Notes: generated from the sequence alone by a model not told the origin. A stretch of DNA of 64,000 bases from Rhizobium sp. 11515TR (GCF_002277895.1 NZ_CP022998.1:1531501-1595500); one strand, 5' to 3'; positions 16,369-26,983 are shown, counted from the stretch's first letter. Numbers and translations: made by a program.

Positions 16369-17619
16369 TTACTTTTCCAGCGCCGCAACCACTTCGACAT
16401 GCGAGGTCCACAGGAACTGGTCGATAGGGGTCACCCGCGTAACGCGGTAGCCGCCCTCGACCAGGATAGCGAGATCACGGGCAAGGGTCAGTGGGTTGCA
16501 GGAGACGGCGACGATCTTCTTGACCTGCGAGCGGGCCAGTTCCTTACTCTGGAATTCCGCGCCGGCGCGAGGCGGGTCGAAGACGACGGCGTCGTAGACC
16601 TTCAGTTCCTGCATCATCAGCGGCCGGCGAAAGAGATCGCGACGCTCGACGCTGACGGGCTTCAGTCCCTGCGTGTTGCGTGCGGCGTGATCCAATGCCG
16701 CAAGCGGCTTGTCTTCGCTTTCCACCGCATGCACGCGCCCGATCCGCGCCAGGCGAAGAGAGAAGGTGCCGCTACCGGCGAAGAGATCGGCGATGCGCTT
16801 GGCCTTGTCGACATGGGTTGCAACCAGCTCCGCCATGGCGTCCTCGGCCTGCTTGGTCGCCTGCGTGAAGGCACCGGGCGGCGGCGCAACCTGAACGCCG
16901 CCGAAATCGATCATCGGCTTTACCGGTTCCACCAGGATCTCGCCGTTCAGCGAGACGCGGGCGATGCCGCGAAGCGACAGCACCGTTTCGATCGTGCTGC
17001 GGCGCTGCTTGTCCGAAAGAGACTTGATGCCGTCAACGGCAAGGTCGAGGCCCGTCTGCGTCTCCAATACGGAGATGCGGAAGGCTTCGGCATTGATGGC
17101 GATTGCCGCTGCAATCGTCTTGATGGCGGGCAGCCTGGCCATGATGCCGGGCGAGGCGATGGGACATTCCTCGATGGCAACGATGTGATGGCTTTCGGCC
17201 TGGTTGAAGCCGATCAGCATATCCTTTTCAGTCTTGCGCGCGGCGAAGACGACCCGGCGCCGCTCGCTCGGATGCGCGGCGACGATATCGTCCACTTCGG
17301 GCGTCAGGCCCTTGGAGCGAAGCGCGTCGACAACCAGCTGGCGCTTGAAGGCGCGATAGGGCGCGTCGGCATAATGCTGCAGGGTGCAGCCGCCGCAGGC
17401 GCCGTTGACGCCATGTGGGCCGAAATGCCGACAGTGCGGCTCCTGGCGATCCGGCGAGGCGACTGAGATGGACATCAGCGTGCCCTGGCTCTTCACCCGC
17501 GCGATGGCGACATTTTCGCCCGGCAGCGTGAAGGGCACGTAGATTGGGCCATCGGTGCCCTGCGCGATGCCGTCGCCCTGGGCGCCGAGCTTCTGGATGG
17601 TAACGGTTTCGGTGCTCAT
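16369..17619 (-). CDS. 23S rRNA (uracil-5-)-methyltransferase family protein (RlmD/RumA-like)
   Basis: SAM-dependent methyltransferase that makes m5U in rRNA or tRNA. A TRAM RNA-binding domain is at residues 1-55 (VTIQKLGAQGDGIA). Next comes a cysteine cluster (CRHFGPHGVNGACGGCTLQH, about 62-81) that in RumA binds [4Fe-4S], then the SAM site IADLFAGSGTFSLRLA. The catalytic region is VVFDPPRAGAEFQSKELA and AVSCNPLTLARD, with the nucleophilic Cys. The start codon overlaps the tlyA stop by four bases (ATGA), so the two are translationally coupled. RlmD, RlmC and TrmA cannot be separated by eye. Confidence 0.9.
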   Translation of the reverse strand: MSTETVTIQKLGAQGDGIAQGTDGPIYVPFTLPGENVAIARVKSQGTLMSISVASPDRQEPHCRHFGPHGVNGACGGCTLQHYADAPYRAFKRQLVVDALRSKGLTPEVDDIVAAHPSERRRVVFAARKTEKDMLIGFNQAESHHIVAIEECPIASPGIMARLPAIKTIAAAIAINAEAFRISVLETQTGLDLAVDGIKSLSDKQRRSTIETVLSLRGIARVSLNGEILVEPVKPMIDFGGVQVAPPPGAFTQATKQAEDAMAELVATHVDKAKRIADLFAGSGTFSLRLARIGRVHAVESEDKPLAALDHAARNTQGLKPVSVERRDLFRRPLMMQELKVYDAVVFDPPRAGAEFQSKELARSQVKKIVAVSCNPLTLARDLAILVEGGYRVTRVTPIDQFLWTSHVEVVAALEK

Positions 17620-18356
17620 GGCTTAATCCCTGCGAGAAGAAATTCCTGGTTGCCGTCGCCGCCAGCGATTGGCGAGGCGATGAGGCCGAGGCTCTGCCAG
17701 CCCATGTCTTCGGTGAACCAGCGCTCAAGCTCGGCCGCGACTGCCGGGGCGGAGGAGGGGTCCTTCAAGAGGCCGGCCTTGCCGATTGCATCGCGGCCCG
17801 CCTCGAATTGCGGCTTTACGAGCAGCGCCGCCCGGGCGCCCGGTTCGGCAAGCGCAAGGGCCGGTGCAAGAGCCAGCTTCAGCGAAATGAAGGAGACATC
17901 GGAAACGACGAAGGTGAAAGGTTCGCCGATATCTTCTGCCGTCAGATTGCGCGCGTTCAGCCCCTCGATATTGGTCACGCGCGGATCGTCCGCTATGCGC
18001 GGATGCATCTGGCCGTGGCCGACATCGATCGCCGTGACATGGGTAGCGCTGCGCTGAAGCAGCACTTCGGTAAAGCCGCCTGTCGAGGCGCCGACATCGA
18101 GACAATGTTGTCCCTTCGGATCGAGGCCGAAATGGTCGAGTGCCGCCACCAGCTTCAACGCGGCGCGGGAAACATAATCCTGCGCCGGATCGTCGATGTT
18201 GATCTTGGCATTCTCGGAAAAAAGTGCCCCCGGCTTCGTCACGATCTTGCCGTTCACGGTGACCGTGCCGCGCTGGATAGCATCGCGAGCGCGCGAGCGG
18301 CTGGCGAAGAGCGAAAGGGTGACAAGAAGCTGATCGAGGCGTTGCGGTTCGGACAT
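17616..18356 (-). CDS. tlyA: TlyA-family rRNA 2'-O-methyltransferase
   Basis: TlyA methylates ribose in 16S/23S rRNA (C1409/C1920 in mycobacteria) and was once annotated as haemolysin. The 246-residue protein has an N-terminal S4 RNA-binding domain (about 5-65: RLDQLLVTLSLFASRSRARDAIQRG, stated in parts) and an FtsJ-like Rossmann domain with CLDVGASTGGFTEVLL near 84-99. It heads a coupled pair with the RlmD-like gene. In related genomes this pair usually follows dxs; here about 4.7 kb of other genes intervene. Confidence 0.93.
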   Translation of the reverse strand: MSEPQRLDQLLVTLSLFASRSRARDAIQRGTVTVNGKIVTKPGALFSENAKINIDDPAQDYVSRAALKLVAALDHFGLDPKGQHCLDVGASTGGFTEVLLQRSATHVTAIDVGHGQMHPRIADDPRVTNIEGLNARNLTAEDIGEPFTFVVSDVSFISLKLALAPALALAEPGARAALLVKPQFEAGRDAIGKAGLLKDPSSAPAVAAELERWFTEDMGWQSLGLIASPIAGGDGNQEFLLAGIKP

Positions 18357-18468
18357 GGGCTGTCCATGCCGGGCAATGCATTATGTTGCAAGCCTTTTAT
18401 GCTGCAATCGGCGTTGACGCCGGATCGCAACCAGCCATAATCGCCGCAATCAACGGGTGAGGGGCATC

Positions 18469-19476
18469 ATGTGGAAGATTGGTGGCTATGCTGCGCTGAT
18501 GGCGATGTCAGCGGCTCCAGCTATGGCAAACGATACCATGGCCGAGCTGAGAACCGGCGGCCTCGCTTACGTCCGCACCGGCGATATCAGCATGGATCAG
18601 GAAAAGCTGTTCATTTCGCCAGAACAGGTCCGTGTGGATTACGTCTTTGAAAACACCTCCGACAAAGATGTCGAAAGCGTCGTCGCCTTTCCGATGCCGG
18701 ATATCAAGGGCGACATCGACAGCATGGTTGATGCCGGAAATGTCGATTCCGACAATTTCCTGGGTTTCACCGTGACGCAGGATGGCAAGGCCATCATGCC
18801 GACCCTACAGCAGCGCGTATCGGTTGCCGGGGTCGACATGACCGACGAACTGAAGGCTCACGGCGTGCCGCTGCTGCCGCTCAGCAAGGCGGCGACGGAT
18901 GCCGTCGCTAAATTGCCGGTCGATGTGCTCGAGGATTGGACAGCCCGGGGTTTGATCGCCGATGACGAATACGACGCCGACGGCCAGGGCATGAAACATC
19001 ATCCGACGCCGATGTGGACGCTGCATACGACCTATTGGTGGCGCACCAAGTTTCCGGCCAAGGCCAGGATCGCCGTGGAGCATCGTTACAAGCCGAGCGT
19101 CGGCGGCACCGTCGCCATCACCTTTGCCGGCGACGAAGATTACCAGAAGCAGCAACTGCAGAACTATCGCGCCAAATATTGCCTCGATGAGGCCTTTTTG
19201 AAGACGGCCGTCAAGCTTGCTGCAGCGGCCGATAAGGGTGGTCGCGGCTATACCGAGAGCTGGATTTCCTATGTGCTGACGACGGGTGCCAACTGGTCCG
19301 GCCCGATCAAGCATTTCGAGCTGACGGTCGATAAGGGCAGTCCCGAGAACTACATCAGCTTCTGCGGTACGAATGTGAAGAAGATCGGTGCGACGACGTT
19401 CCAGATGACGGCGCAGGATTTTTACCCGGAGCACGATCTGGATATCCTGATCCTGGCCGCGGCGGCGGTGAACTAG
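18469..19476 (+). CDS. DUF4424-family secreted protein
   Basis: 335 residues with a signal peptide (WKIGGYAALMAMSAAPAMA, cleavage near residue 20), so probably periplasmic or secreted. The rest matches DUF4424, a family of unknown function. It is predicted beta-rich, with VDYVFENTSDKDVESVVAFPMPD near 55-77 and EDWTARGLIADDE, TYWWRTKFPA and YKPSVGG in the middle. The start ATG at 18469 has GAGGGG just upstream; an earlier GTG at 18457 overlaps that ribosome site. It is divergent from tlyA and stands alone. No function is proposed. Confidence 0.82.
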   Translation: MWKIGGYAALMAMSAAPAMANDTMAELRTGGLAYVRTGDISMDQEKLFISPEQVRVDYVFENTSDKDVESVVAFPMPDIKGDIDSMVDAGNVDSDNFLGFTVTQDGKAIMPTLQQRVSVAGVDMTDELKAHGVPLLPLSKAATDAVAKLPVDVLEDWTARGLIADDEYDADGQGMKHHPTPMWTLHTTYWWRTKFPAKARIAVEHRYKPSVGGTVAITFAGDEDYQKQQLQNYRAKYCLDEAFLKTAVKLAAAADKGGRGYTESWISYVLTTGANWSGPIKHFELTVDKGSPENYISFCGTNVKKIGATTFQMTAQDFYPEHDLDILILAAAAVN

Positions 19477-19700
19477 CGTTGAGCTGAGCAGTCCGCGCAA
19501 ATTAAATAAATTTAAAGCCGAAACCTCTACTCATGCCGGGGATTGCGGTGATCTGTTTCCAGATTGCCGCCTGCCATGAAGGCTTCGCGCGTCTGCGTCC
19601 CAATCATGCCCTCCCTGAATTCTTCGAGCATCGGCCGTACTCCCTCCCAATGACGGCCGGACGATGCTCGCCAGGACCGGCGCTCAGGAGGCGCTCGCTC

Positions 19701-21647
19701 ATGTTTGCGAAAAAACTCTCTTTGAATGGCAAGCTTGCCATTACATTCACGGCCCTGATCGCGATTTTTGCCTGTGTTTCCGCTTTCGTCTATGCAAAGC
19801 AGGACGTGTCGGCCGGAGCCGCCGACGAGCAGGCAAAATCGCAGCAGCTCGTCAGCCTGATCGACGACTCCCTGCAGTCGATGCTGGAACAGGCTGTCAA
19901 TCTGCGCGGTTTTCTGCTTCTGCGCAGCGAAAGCACCTACGGCGATATCTTCAACAATCGCGAGCGGATGCTGAAGAGCATCGCAGCCGCCAAGGAGGTC
20001 GCCGCCGATTCTCCGGATCTGCTGCAGGCGATCGATAACATGCAGAAGGCTGCCGATCTCTATTTCCATCAGCTCGCGGAGCCACAGGCCAAGGCGCGCA
20101 AGGAAACCGAGATGCCGCTCGATCAGATCGTCAAGATTGGCCAGAACGAAACCAAGGGTCAGCTTGATGGCTTCCGCGACGCTGCCGCCAAGATCAAGAA
20201 GGCCGCACGTGCCAGGGCGAGCGACCTCGCAGCCATGCAGGACGATGCCAATGGCGATCTTCGCCTGACGCTTATCGCCGGCAGTATCTTCGCTTCGCTC
20301 GCGGCCGCCGTGCTTGCATGGCTGCTGTCGCGGATCATCGTGCGCCCGATCGTCGGCATGACGGCTGCCATGGGCCGCCTGGCAAATGGCGAGCATGACG
20401 TCGAAGTCCCGGCCGTTGGCCGCGGCGACGAAATCGGCCGCATGGCCGATGCCGTGCTCGTCTTCAGGCAGGCTGGTATCGAGAAGCTGCGTCTTGCCGG
20501 TGAGACCGAGCGTATGCGCGGCGATGCCGAACGTCAGCGCTTGATGAATGACGAGCAGAAGGCGCGTGAAGAAGGCGAAATCCGTTTCGCCATGGAAGCG
20601 CTCGCCGGCGGCCTCTCGGCTCTATCGTCGGGCAATGTCGCAACCCGCCTTCACAACAGCTTTGCACCGCAATTCGACAGCGTTCGCGCTGATTTCAACA
20701 ATGCAGTCGAGAAGCTGGAGGCGGCCCTGCAGTCTGTCGGCTCCAATGCCCGCGCCATCAATGCAGGTGCTGACGAAATCCGTGCGGCGGCCGATGATCT
20801 GGCGCATCGCACCGAGCAGCAGGCTGCCGCGGTTGAAGAGACGGCCGCGGCATTGGAGCAGGTCACGACCACGGTGCGCGACTCCGCCAAGCGTGCGGAA
20901 GATGTCGGCCATCTCGTCGAGCGTGCCCGCCAGGGTGCGGAACGGTCGGGCGAAGTGGTTCGCAACGCCGTTTCGGCCATGCAGCAGATCGAAAAGTCCT
21001 CTGGCGAGATCAGCAACATCATCAGCGTCATCGACGACATCGCCTTCCAGACGAACCTTCTGGCGTTGAACGCCGGCGTCGAGGCCGCGCGTGCGGGGGA
21101 TGCCGGCAAGGGCTTTGCGGTCGTTGCCCAGGAGGTGCGTGAGCTTGCCCAGCGCTCCGCCAACGCCGCCAAGGAGATCAAATCGCTCATCACGACGTCG
21201 AGCGATCAGGTCAATACTGGTGTATCGCTGGTCGGCGAGACCGGCAAGGCGCTGGAATTGATCGTATCCGAAGTGCAGGAAATCAACCGCCATGTCGGAG
21301 CGATCGTGACGGCGACCCGCGAGCAGTCGACCGGCCTGCAGGAGATCAACACGGCTGTCAACAACATGGACCAGGGCACCCAGAAGAACGCCGCCATGGT
21401 CGAGGAGCAGACGGCGGCAAGCCACGCGCTCGCCCGCGAAGCTGCGGCGCTGAACGAACTGCTCCAGCAGTTCCGCCTCGGCGATGCCGCACAGGCTGCA
21501 CCTGTACGGCCTGCCGTTGCGACCGCCCGCTCGAAGCCGGCCGCATCGCCGGCTCGGGCTCTGGGCCGCACTGTTGCCAAGGCCTTCGCCGGAAAGGCAA
21601 CTGCAGCGGCTGCCGCCACCGCGCGGGACGATTGGGAAGAATTCTGA
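19701..21647 (+). CDS. Methyl-accepting chemotaxis protein
   Basis: Transmembrane chemoreceptor of 648 residues that signals through CheA/CheW. Layout: membrane helix 1 (about 12-32), a periplasmic four-helix sensor (about 33-190) rich in coiled-coil heptads, membrane helix 2 (about 195-218), HAMP ([20 protein letters not shown]), then the cytoplasmic signalling domain. The hairpin tip is [23 protein letters not shown] read in parts, and the C-terminus ends in DDWEEF, resembling the pentapeptide tether (xWxxF) for CheR. The start at 19701 has AGGAGG upstream; an open frame back to 19533 is not used. The ligand is unknown. Confidence 0.94.
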   Translation: MFAKKLSLNGKLAITFTALIAIFACVSAFVYAKQDVSAGAADEQAKSQQLVSLIDDSLQSMLEQAVNLRGFLLLRSESTYGDIFNNRERMLKSIAAAKEVAADSPDLLQAIDNMQKAADLYFHQLAEPQAKARKETEMPLDQIVKIGQNETKGQLDGFRDAAAKIKKAARARASDLAAMQDDANGDLRLTLIAGSIFASLAAAVLAWLLSRIIVRPIVGMTAAMGRLANGEHDVEVPAVGRGDEIGRMADAVLVFRQAGIEKLRLAGETERMRGDAERQRLMNDEQKAREEGEIRFAMEALAGGLSALSSGNVATRLHNSFAPQFDSVRADFNNAVEKLEAALQSVGSNARAINAGADEIRAAADDLAHRTEQQAAAVEETAAALEQVTTTVRDSAKRAEDVGHLVERARQGAERSGEVVRNAVSAMQQIEKSSGEISNIISVIDDIAFQTNLLALNAGVEAARAGDAGKGFAVVAQEVRELAQRSANAAKEIKSLITTSSDQVNTGVSLVGETGKALELIVSEVQEINRHVGAIVTATREQSTGLQEINTAVNNMDQGTQKNAAMVEEQTAASHALAREAAALNELLQQFRLGDAAQAAPVRPAVATARSKPAASPARALGRTVAKAFAGKATAAAAATARDDWEEF

Positions 21648-21970
21648 TCGTTCGACGATGGCCTCGTGGGCGCCCTTTAGAGGCGGCTCACGGTGAATCA
21701 TCTTCGTGGACTTCATCGGCCCGTCGCTTTGCGGCGGGCCGCCTTGTTTTTTACAGTGTGCATGAGAGCTGCGGCCTGTCCGACTTTGGTGCAGCGCCGC
21801 TGCGCCTGGAGCGTTCTTTCCCTGGAAGAATGGCTCTTTGGGTCATGATCTTGTTTTCGGCGGACCATCCTTTGGTCGAGATTTATTAAATATTTGATCG
21901 GCGGCAGGGTTGTCCTGAGCGGCGAACGCCCCTTTTTATAGTACGCATGATGATGCTGAGGGAGATTCGA
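21648..21970. other. Intergenic region between chemoreceptor and GGDEF gene
   Basis: Besides the terminator at 21718-21752, this 323-bp gap shows no gene. It should hold the promoter of the GGDEF gene; an AT-rich stretch near 21885-21900 (ATTAAATATTTGAT) is the likeliest spot. Confidence 0.4.
21718..21752 (+). terminator. Rho-independent terminator of the chemoreceptor gene
   Basis: GGCCCGTCGC (21718-21727) pairs with GCGGCGGGCC (21731-21740) with one G-T pair. A T-run (TTTTTT) follows at about 21746-21751 after a short spacer. Confidence 0.8.
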
Positions 21971-23008
21971 ATGGGACAGCTCGTCCGAGTTCCGGCCAAT
22001 GAAACACAGAGACTTTTGGCCGTACGCTCCCTGAATGCGATTCACAGCGGTCCGACGCCGGAGCTCGCGACCCTTGCGGAACTCGCTAGAGGCGTGTTCG
22101 AGACGCCCTATGCGGCAATCAACATTATCGATGAGGACTGGCAGCGCATAGCTGGGCAGGCGGGACTGAAGATCGCCGAATGCTCACGCGATATGTCGAT
22201 CTGTACACGGGTGGTGTTCGATGACGAACTGTTGGTCCTTCCGGATCTCATGGAAGAACCGGAGCTGAAGGCTGCCCCCTTTGTTCTCGATGATCCCTAT
22301 TTCCGCTTTTATGCAGGCGCTCCGGTGCGACTGGAGAACGGTTTGCCGGTAGGAGCCTTCTGCATCCTCGATCAGAGGCCGAGGCAGTTTTCCTCGAGTG
22401 AGGAGCAAAGTCTGAGACACTTTGCCCAGATCGCAAGCGCGCTTCTACGTCTGCAGAAAACGAACTTGCTGATGGGAATAGCCGAGAATGATCTGCGCGC
22501 AGCGGCCATGACCGATCCGCTGACCCGTTTCTTCAATCGGTCGGCGCTGGAAGCTGTTGTTGATGGCGCGTTGAGTACGGCGGTAGCGACAGGCAGCAAT
22601 TTCGGCGTCCTCTATCTCGACATGGATGGCTTCAAATCGATCAATGACCGTTTCGGTCACAATGTCGGCGACGAAGTTCTGTGCGAGGCATCCGTGCGTA
22701 TCCGTTCGGTCCTGCGCGCGGACGACATCGTCGTGCGCATGGGGGGTGACGAATTTGCGATATTCGTCCCGGACTCGCCTGACAAGAATGCACTCGTGTC
22801 CCTGTCAGAACGGCTGCTTGCAGCCTTCAGAGCCCCTTTTGCTGTGGATGGCGTGTCGATTTTCGCAAGGCTCAGCATCGGCGCCGCGCTCGCGCCGCAT
22901 GATGGTGCGACGCGTATCCCGCTGTTGAAGAATGTCGACTCTGCGCTCTATCAGGCCAAGGCAGCAGGCCGAGACCGCGTAGCGGTCTTCAACGCACTCG
23001 AAGCCTGA
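21971..23008 (+). CDS. GAF-GGDEF diguanylate cyclase
   Basis: Makes the second messenger cyclic di-GMP from two GTP. A GAF sensor domain covers about residues 25-160 (YAAINIIDEDWQRI, VGAFCILDQRPRQF). The GGDEF domain covers about 175-340, with TDPLTRFFNRSALE at its start, DMDGFKSINDRFGHNVGDEVL and the intact GGDEF active site. RADD placed five residues before GGDEF is a product-inhibition I-site, so feedback control is likely. There is no EAL domain. The start at 21971 has GAGGGAGA upstream; earlier in-frame ATGs at 21947-21953 are less well placed. It is followed by a strong terminator. Confidence 0.93.
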   Translation: MGQLVRVPANETQRLLAVRSLNAIHSGPTPELATLAELARGVFETPYAAINIIDEDWQRIAGQAGLKIAECSRDMSICTRVVFDDELLVLPDLMEEPELKAAPFVLDDPYFRFYAGAPVRLENGLPVGAFCILDQRPRQFSSSEEQSLRHFAQIASALLRLQKTNLLMGIAENDLRAAAMTDPLTRFFNRSALEAVVDGALSTAVATGSNFGVLYLDMDGFKSINDRFGHNVGDEVLCEASVRIRSVLRADDIVVRMGGDEFAIFVPDSPDKNALVSLSERLLAAFRAPFAVDGVSIFARLSIGAALAPHDGATRIPLLKNVDSALYQAKAAGRDRVAVFNALEA

Positions 23009-23027
23009 CGTGCTCGGACCTTGTGGT

Positions 23028-23057
23028 ATCAGGCAGCCGTAGGGCTGCCTGATTTTT
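23028..23057 (+). terminator. Rho-independent terminator of the GGDEF gene
   Basis: ATCAGGCAGCC (23028-23038) and GGCTGCCTGAT (23043-23053) form a perfect 11-bp stem with loop GTAG, followed by TTTTT. It separates the convergent dxs. Confidence 0.93.
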
Positions 23058-23062
23058 GCGAG

Positions 23063-24979
23063 TCATCCGGCTGCTTCGACAATCCGGCCACGGCCGAGTA
23101 CCTGGAATACCGTCTGCACGATGCCGGCGCGATCAAGGCCCGCCATGGCATTCATGGCCTCAGGCTTGGCCTGTTCCATCCAGATATCGGGCATGACCAG
23201 CGAGCGGATTTTCAGGCCGCTGTCGAGCAGGCCTTCATTGGCAAGGAACTGCATGACCTGGCTGCCAAAGCCACCGACCGAACCTTCCTCGATGGTGATG
23301 AGGATCTCGTGGTGGGCGGCGAGCTGGCGGATGAGATCGCGATCGAGCGGCTTGGCAAAGCGTGCATCCGCGACCGTCGTCGAAAGACCGGCGGCATCGA
23401 GATCCTCGGCGGCGGCAAGACTGTCGGCCAGACGCGTACCGAAGGAGAGGAGGGCGGCTTTCGTGCCCTGCTTGATGACGCGACCCTTACCGATTTCAAG
23501 GATCTGGCCGCGTTCCGGCAGATCGACGCCGACGCCTTCACCGCGCGGATAGCGGAAGGAGATCGGACCGAGATCATAGGCGGCAGCGGTGCGCACCATA
23601 TGCTTCAGCTCTGCCTCATCTGCCGCGGCCATGACGACGAAGCCCGGCAGGGTCGCGAGGAAAGCAGTATCGAAGGAGCCCGCATGCGTCGGGCCATCGG
23701 CGCCGACGAAGCCGGCGCGGTCGATCGGGAAACGGACCGGCAGCCCTTGAATGGCCACATCATGCACCACCTGGTCGTAGGCACGCTGCAGGAAGGTGGA
23801 ATAAAGGGCGGCAAAGGGCTTGTAGCCTTCGGCGGCAAGGCCGGCAGCGAAAGTCACGGCATGCTGCTCGGCAATGCCGACATCGAAACAGCGCTTGGGG
23901 AAGAACTCCTGCAGCTTGTCGAGGCCGGTGCCGTTCGGCATGGCGGCGGTGATACCGACGATTTTGTCGTCGAGGGTAGCCTCCTGCACCAAAGCGTCCG
24001 CAAAGACGCTTGTGTAGCTCGGCGCATTCGGCTTCACCTTCGTCTGAGCGCCGGTGATGACGTCGAATTTGTTGACGCCATGATATTTGTCGGCAGCCGC
24101 TTCGGCCGGGGGATAGCCCTTGCCTTTCTGCGTCACGACATGGATCAGCACCGGCCCTTGCGCATTGTCGCGCACGTTGCGCAGCACGGGCAGCAGATGC
24201 TCGAAGGAATGGCCGTCGATTGGACCGATATGGTAGAAGCCCATCTCCTCGAACATGGTGCCGCCGGTCACATACCCCCGTGCATGTTCGACTGCCCGCG
24301 TGATGGCGCGATCGACCTTCTTGCCGAGATAGGCGGTTAGTTTCTTACCAAAATCCCGGAAGCCCATATAGGTCCGGCCGGAGGCAAGACGGGCGAGATA
24401 GGCACTCATGGCGCCGGTCGGCGGGGCAATCGACATGTCGTTGTCATTGAGGATGACGATCAGCCGCGCGTCCAGCGCTCCGGCATTGTTCAGCGCCTCA
24501 TAGGCCATGCCGGCCGACATGGCACCGTCGCCGATGACGGCGATCACACGGCGGTCGGTGTTTTCGAGCTCGGCGGCAACAGCCATGCCGAGACCGGCGG
24601 AAATGGAGGTCGAGGAATGCGCGGCGCCGAACGGATCGTATTCGCTTTCGGCCCGGCGTGTGAAGCCGGAAAGACCGCCTTCCTGCCGCAGCGTGCGGAT
24701 GCGGTCGCGACGACCGGTCAGGATCTTGTGCGGATAACACTGATGCCCGACATCGAAGATCAGACGATCGTTCGGCGTATTGAAGACGCTGTGGATCGCG
24801 ATGGTCAGTTCGACAACACCGAGGCCGGCGCCGAGATGTCCGCCGGTACGCGATACCGCATCGATCATCTCGTCGCGAACTTCGCGGGCGAGCTGCGGCA
24901 ATTCCCGGTCCTCCAGCTTTCGCAGGTCGGAAGGATATTGGACCCGGTCCAGCAGGGGCGTCTGTGGCATTTGTGTCAA
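23063..24979 (-). CDS. dxs: 1-deoxy-D-xylulose-5-phosphate synthase
   Basis: Condenses pyruvate and glyceraldehyde 3-phosphate to DXP, the first step of the MEP isoprenoid pathway and a precursor for thiamine and pyridoxal; IspH, the last MEP enzyme, is also in this window. 638 residues, full family length. The thiamine-diphosphate motif runs from [18 protein letters not shown] to ILNDNDMSI (about 150-184). [12 protein letters not shown] is near 121-132, and the transketolase central and C-terminal domains are complete ([14 protein letters not shown]). The start at 24979 is the family-typical N-terminus ([16 protein letters not shown]). It stands alone, convergent with the GGDEF gene. Confidence 0.98.
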   Translation of the reverse strand: MTQMPQTPLLDRVQYPSDLRKLEDRELPQLAREVRDEMIDAVSRTGGHLGAGLGVVELTIAIHSVFNTPNDRLIFDVGHQCYPHKILTGRRDRIRTLRQEGGLSGFTRRAESEYDPFGAAHSSTSISAGLGMAVAAELENTDRRVIAVIGDGAMSAGMAYEALNNAGALDARLIVILNDNDMSIAPPTGAMSAYLARLASGRTYMGFRDFGKKLTAYLGKKVDRAITRAVEHARGYVTGGTMFEEMGFYHIGPIDGHSFEHLLPVLRNVRDNAQGPVLIHVVTQKGKGYPPAEAAADKYHGVNKFDVITGAQTKVKPNAPSYTSVFADALVQEATLDDKIVGITAAMPNGTGLDKLQEFFPKRCFDVGIAEQHAVTFAAGLAAEGYKPFAALYSTFLQRAYDQVVHDVAIQGLPVRFPIDRAGFVGADGPTHAGSFDTAFLATLPGFVVMAAADEAELKHMVRTAAAYDLGPISFRYPRGEGVGVDLPERGQILEIGKGRVIKQGTKAALLSFGTRLADSLAAAEDLDAAGLSTTVADARFAKPLDRDLIRQLAAHHEILITIEEGSVGGFGSQVMQFLANEGLLDSGLKIRSLVMPDIWMEQAKPEAMNAMAGLDRAGIVQTVFQVLGRGRIVEAAG

Positions 24980-25104
24980 GGCTGAAGCCTCTTTCTTGCT
25001 ATTCTTGGGCGGTTGTCCGCCTTTACGTCAAAACAGATTGCGACAAAAGGCGCCGAATTCAAGGTGCTCCCGAACAAGAAACATGTGGGAGTGTTATGAA
25101 CCCG

Positions 25105-26028
25105 TTAGCCCTCCGGCAGGGGAATGAACTCTTCCTCGTCGCCCGGCACGATATCGAAGCGGCCTGTACGCCATTCTTCTTTGGCCTTTTCGATGCGCTC
25201 CTTTGAGGACGAGACGAAATTCCACCAGATATAGCGCTTCGAATTGAGCGCTGCACCGCCAAAAAGCATGAGATGACAGCCTTTTTCGCCAGCCTCCAGC
25301 GTTATCGCATCGCCAGGACGGAAGACGAGGAGTTGATCCTGTTCGAAACGGTCGCCGGCGACAACGAGCGAACCGGAGAGAATATAGACCGCCCGTTCCT
25401 CGTGTGCTGCTCCAAAAGGAAACGTCGTATTGGGCTGGAGCTGAAGATCGACGTAGAGCGTGTCTGAGAAGGATTTCACTGACGATTTCAGGCCCTCGAA
25501 TTCACCGATGACAACGCGTCCGGTCACGCCGCCGTCGGCAATCGTTGGTAGGTCATCCTTTTCCGTATGGGCGAAGGAGGGATCGATGTCCTCCTTGTCG
25601 TCGGGCAGCGCCAGCCAAGTCTGCAGGCCGGACATGGCGAATGGATGGTCGCGCAGGTTTTCCGGCGTGCGCTCGGAATGCACGATACCGCGCCCGGCCG
25701 TCATCAGGTTGACGTCGCCGGGGCGGATCACCTTGGCCGTGCCGAGGCTGTCCATATGGCGGATCTCGCCATCGAACAAATAGGTGACGGTGGAAAGGCC
25801 GATATGCGGATGCGGGCGCACATCGAGCGCCTGGCCCGGCCGTAAAATCGCAGGTCCCATGCGGTCGAAGAAGATGAACGGCCCCACCAGCCGGCGCCGG
25901 CTGCTTGGAAGCGCGCGCCGCACGGAGAAGCCGCCAAGGTCGCTGGTGCGCGGAATGATAAGGTTCTCGATGGCATCGCAGGCGAAGGCATCGCCGGCTT
26001 GGGGATCGTTGCCTGGGAAGAAGGACAT
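25105..26028 (-). CDS. Pirin-family protein
   Basis: Bicupin protein of 307 residues. Pirins bind a metal and some act as quercetin 2,3-dioxygenases, while others are redox regulators. The N-terminal cupin carries the metal ligands in RPHPHIGLSTVTYLFDGE (about 71-88) and HSERTPENLR with MTAGRGIVHSE near 109-119. The second cupin spans about 175-260 with HEERAVYILSG. The start ATG at 26028 (MSFFPGNDPQAGD) fits the family. It stands alone on the minus strand between dxs and a lipoprotein gene. The substrate is unknown. Confidence 0.92.
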   Translation of the reverse strand: MSFFPGNDPQAGDAFACDAIENLIIPRTSDLGGFSVRRALPSSRRRLVGPFIFFDRMGPAILRPGQALDVRPHPHIGLSTVTYLFDGEIRHMDSLGTAKVIRPGDVNLMTAGRGIVHSERTPENLRDHPFAMSGLQTWLALPDDKEDIDPSFAHTEKDDLPTIADGGVTGRVVIGEFEGLKSSVKSFSDTLYVDLQLQPNTTFPFGAAHEERAVYILSGSLVVAGDRFEQDQLLVFRPGDAITLEAGEKGCHLMLFGGAALNSKRYIWWNFVSSSKERIEKAKEEWRTGRFDIVPGDEEEFIPLPEG

Positions 26029-26168
26029 GAAGGCTCTCCTTTCGGTTGGGGCTCAACCTAGCGAGAAAGGTCGGGAAACTCAAATTTCCTGTATGAGATG
26101 TGCGTGTAGGTTGTCTCATCTCTCAACCTTTGCGATTGGCTCGAGGAATCTATTTGAGGGCCGTACGC

Positions 26169-26699
26169 ATGGACAGCACGAGAAATAAAACGTTGATCGC
26201 CGTTCTGTTGGGAACGACGTTGATGGGATGCAGCACGACGAGCGATAAGTCTGCTGCGACCGCTGCAAAGCCGGTAGGTCCAGTCGCAATGGATCGCGGT
26301 GTCGCCGCATTTCGCGATATCTGCTTCGCCTACAAGGCACCCTATGCCGAGAGCTACGCCGCAGCGGCGCGATACGGCATAAAGAAGTTCGAAACCAAGC
26401 AAAAGTCGAGCTTATTGTCTGGAAAATATACCTATTCCGAAGGCTCTACGGATGATGGGTCCCTCATCGTGGGTATCAATCCAAAGGGATTGTGCACTGT
26501 CCAGGACCGTCGTCATCCCGGTATGGCCGACGACAAGACCATCGAAGATCAATTCGCAGCGGTGATTCACACAAAATACCCGCTAGCCAGCCGGCTTCGG
26601 GACAGCGTCTCCTACACGACAGTTGAAAATTGGAAGACCATCAATTTTGCATTCATACTTAACTACAAGGGCTACAATATGTTTGGCTCGCCGTTGTGA
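26169..26699 (+). CDS. Putative lipoprotein, unknown function
   Basis: A 176-residue protein whose N-terminus (STRNKTLIAVLLGTTLMGCS) is a lipoprotein signal with the lipobox L-M-G-C; the Cys near residue 20 would be lipidated. The mature part has no family I recognise. Three further cysteines are visible (IC, LC and the lipid Cys aside), and a central Lys/Tyr-rich part reads YGIKKFETKQKS. The chosen start 26169 gives a normal signal; the longer frame from 26100 places the signal internally. It is convergent with xseB and the start has only a weak ribosome site (TGAGG, 10 bp upstream). Confidence 0.7.
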   Translation: MDSTRNKTLIAVLLGTTLMGCSTTSDKSAATAAKPVGPVAMDRGVAAFRDICFAYKAPYAESYAAAARYGIKKFETKQKSSLLSGKYTYSEGSTDDGSLIVGINPKGLCTVQDRRHPGMADDKTIEDQFAAVIHTKYPLASRLRDSVSYTTVENWKTINFAFILNYKGYNMFGSPL

Positions 26700-26729
26700 T
26701 CTTACCTATTCTTCAGCCAGCCGCCAGCC

Positions 26730-26981
26730 TCACGCGCCATCAAGCGCTTCCGTGCCCTGCGGCTTGCCGGCACGGTCGAGCCTGATCTTCTCGATGCGGT
26801 TTTCCGCAGCCGAGAGCAGCGCCTCGCAATGTTTCTTCAGCGCTTCGCCACGCTCATAGATCGAAATGGATTCATCAAGTGCTACATCGCCGCGCTCAAG
26901 CCGGGCAACGATGCTTTCAAGCTCTGCCACGGCCTTCTCGAAGGAATAGCCTGATACATCTGCCTTGGCGCTCTCGCTCAT
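26730..26981 (-). CDS. xseB: Exodeoxyribonuclease VII small subunit
   Basis: XseB assembles in several copies with XseA to form ExoVII, which degrades single-stranded DNA. The 83-residue sequence has the whole family pattern: [39 protein letters not shown] and a short basic tail. The ATG at 26981 is preferred because AAAGG lies six bases upstream; a TTG at 26987 would overlap that site. It starts 2 bp after the stop of the histone-deacetylase-like gene, so the two form an operon. The large subunit xseA is not in the window. Confidence 0.93.
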   Translation of the reverse strand: MSESAKADVSGYSFEKAVAELESIVARLERGDVALDESISIYERGEALKKHCEALLSAAENRIEKIRLDRAGKPQGTEALDGA

Positions 26982-26983
26982 CG

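Noticed and set aside
16091..16411. Minus-strand frame right of the IS110 element
   Set aside because: It overlaps the end of the methyltransferase and the IS flank, has no ribosome site, and shows no family pattern.
23021..24340. 439-codon plus-strand frame opposite dxs
   Set aside because: Antisense shadow; dxs on the minus strand is full length with all motifs.
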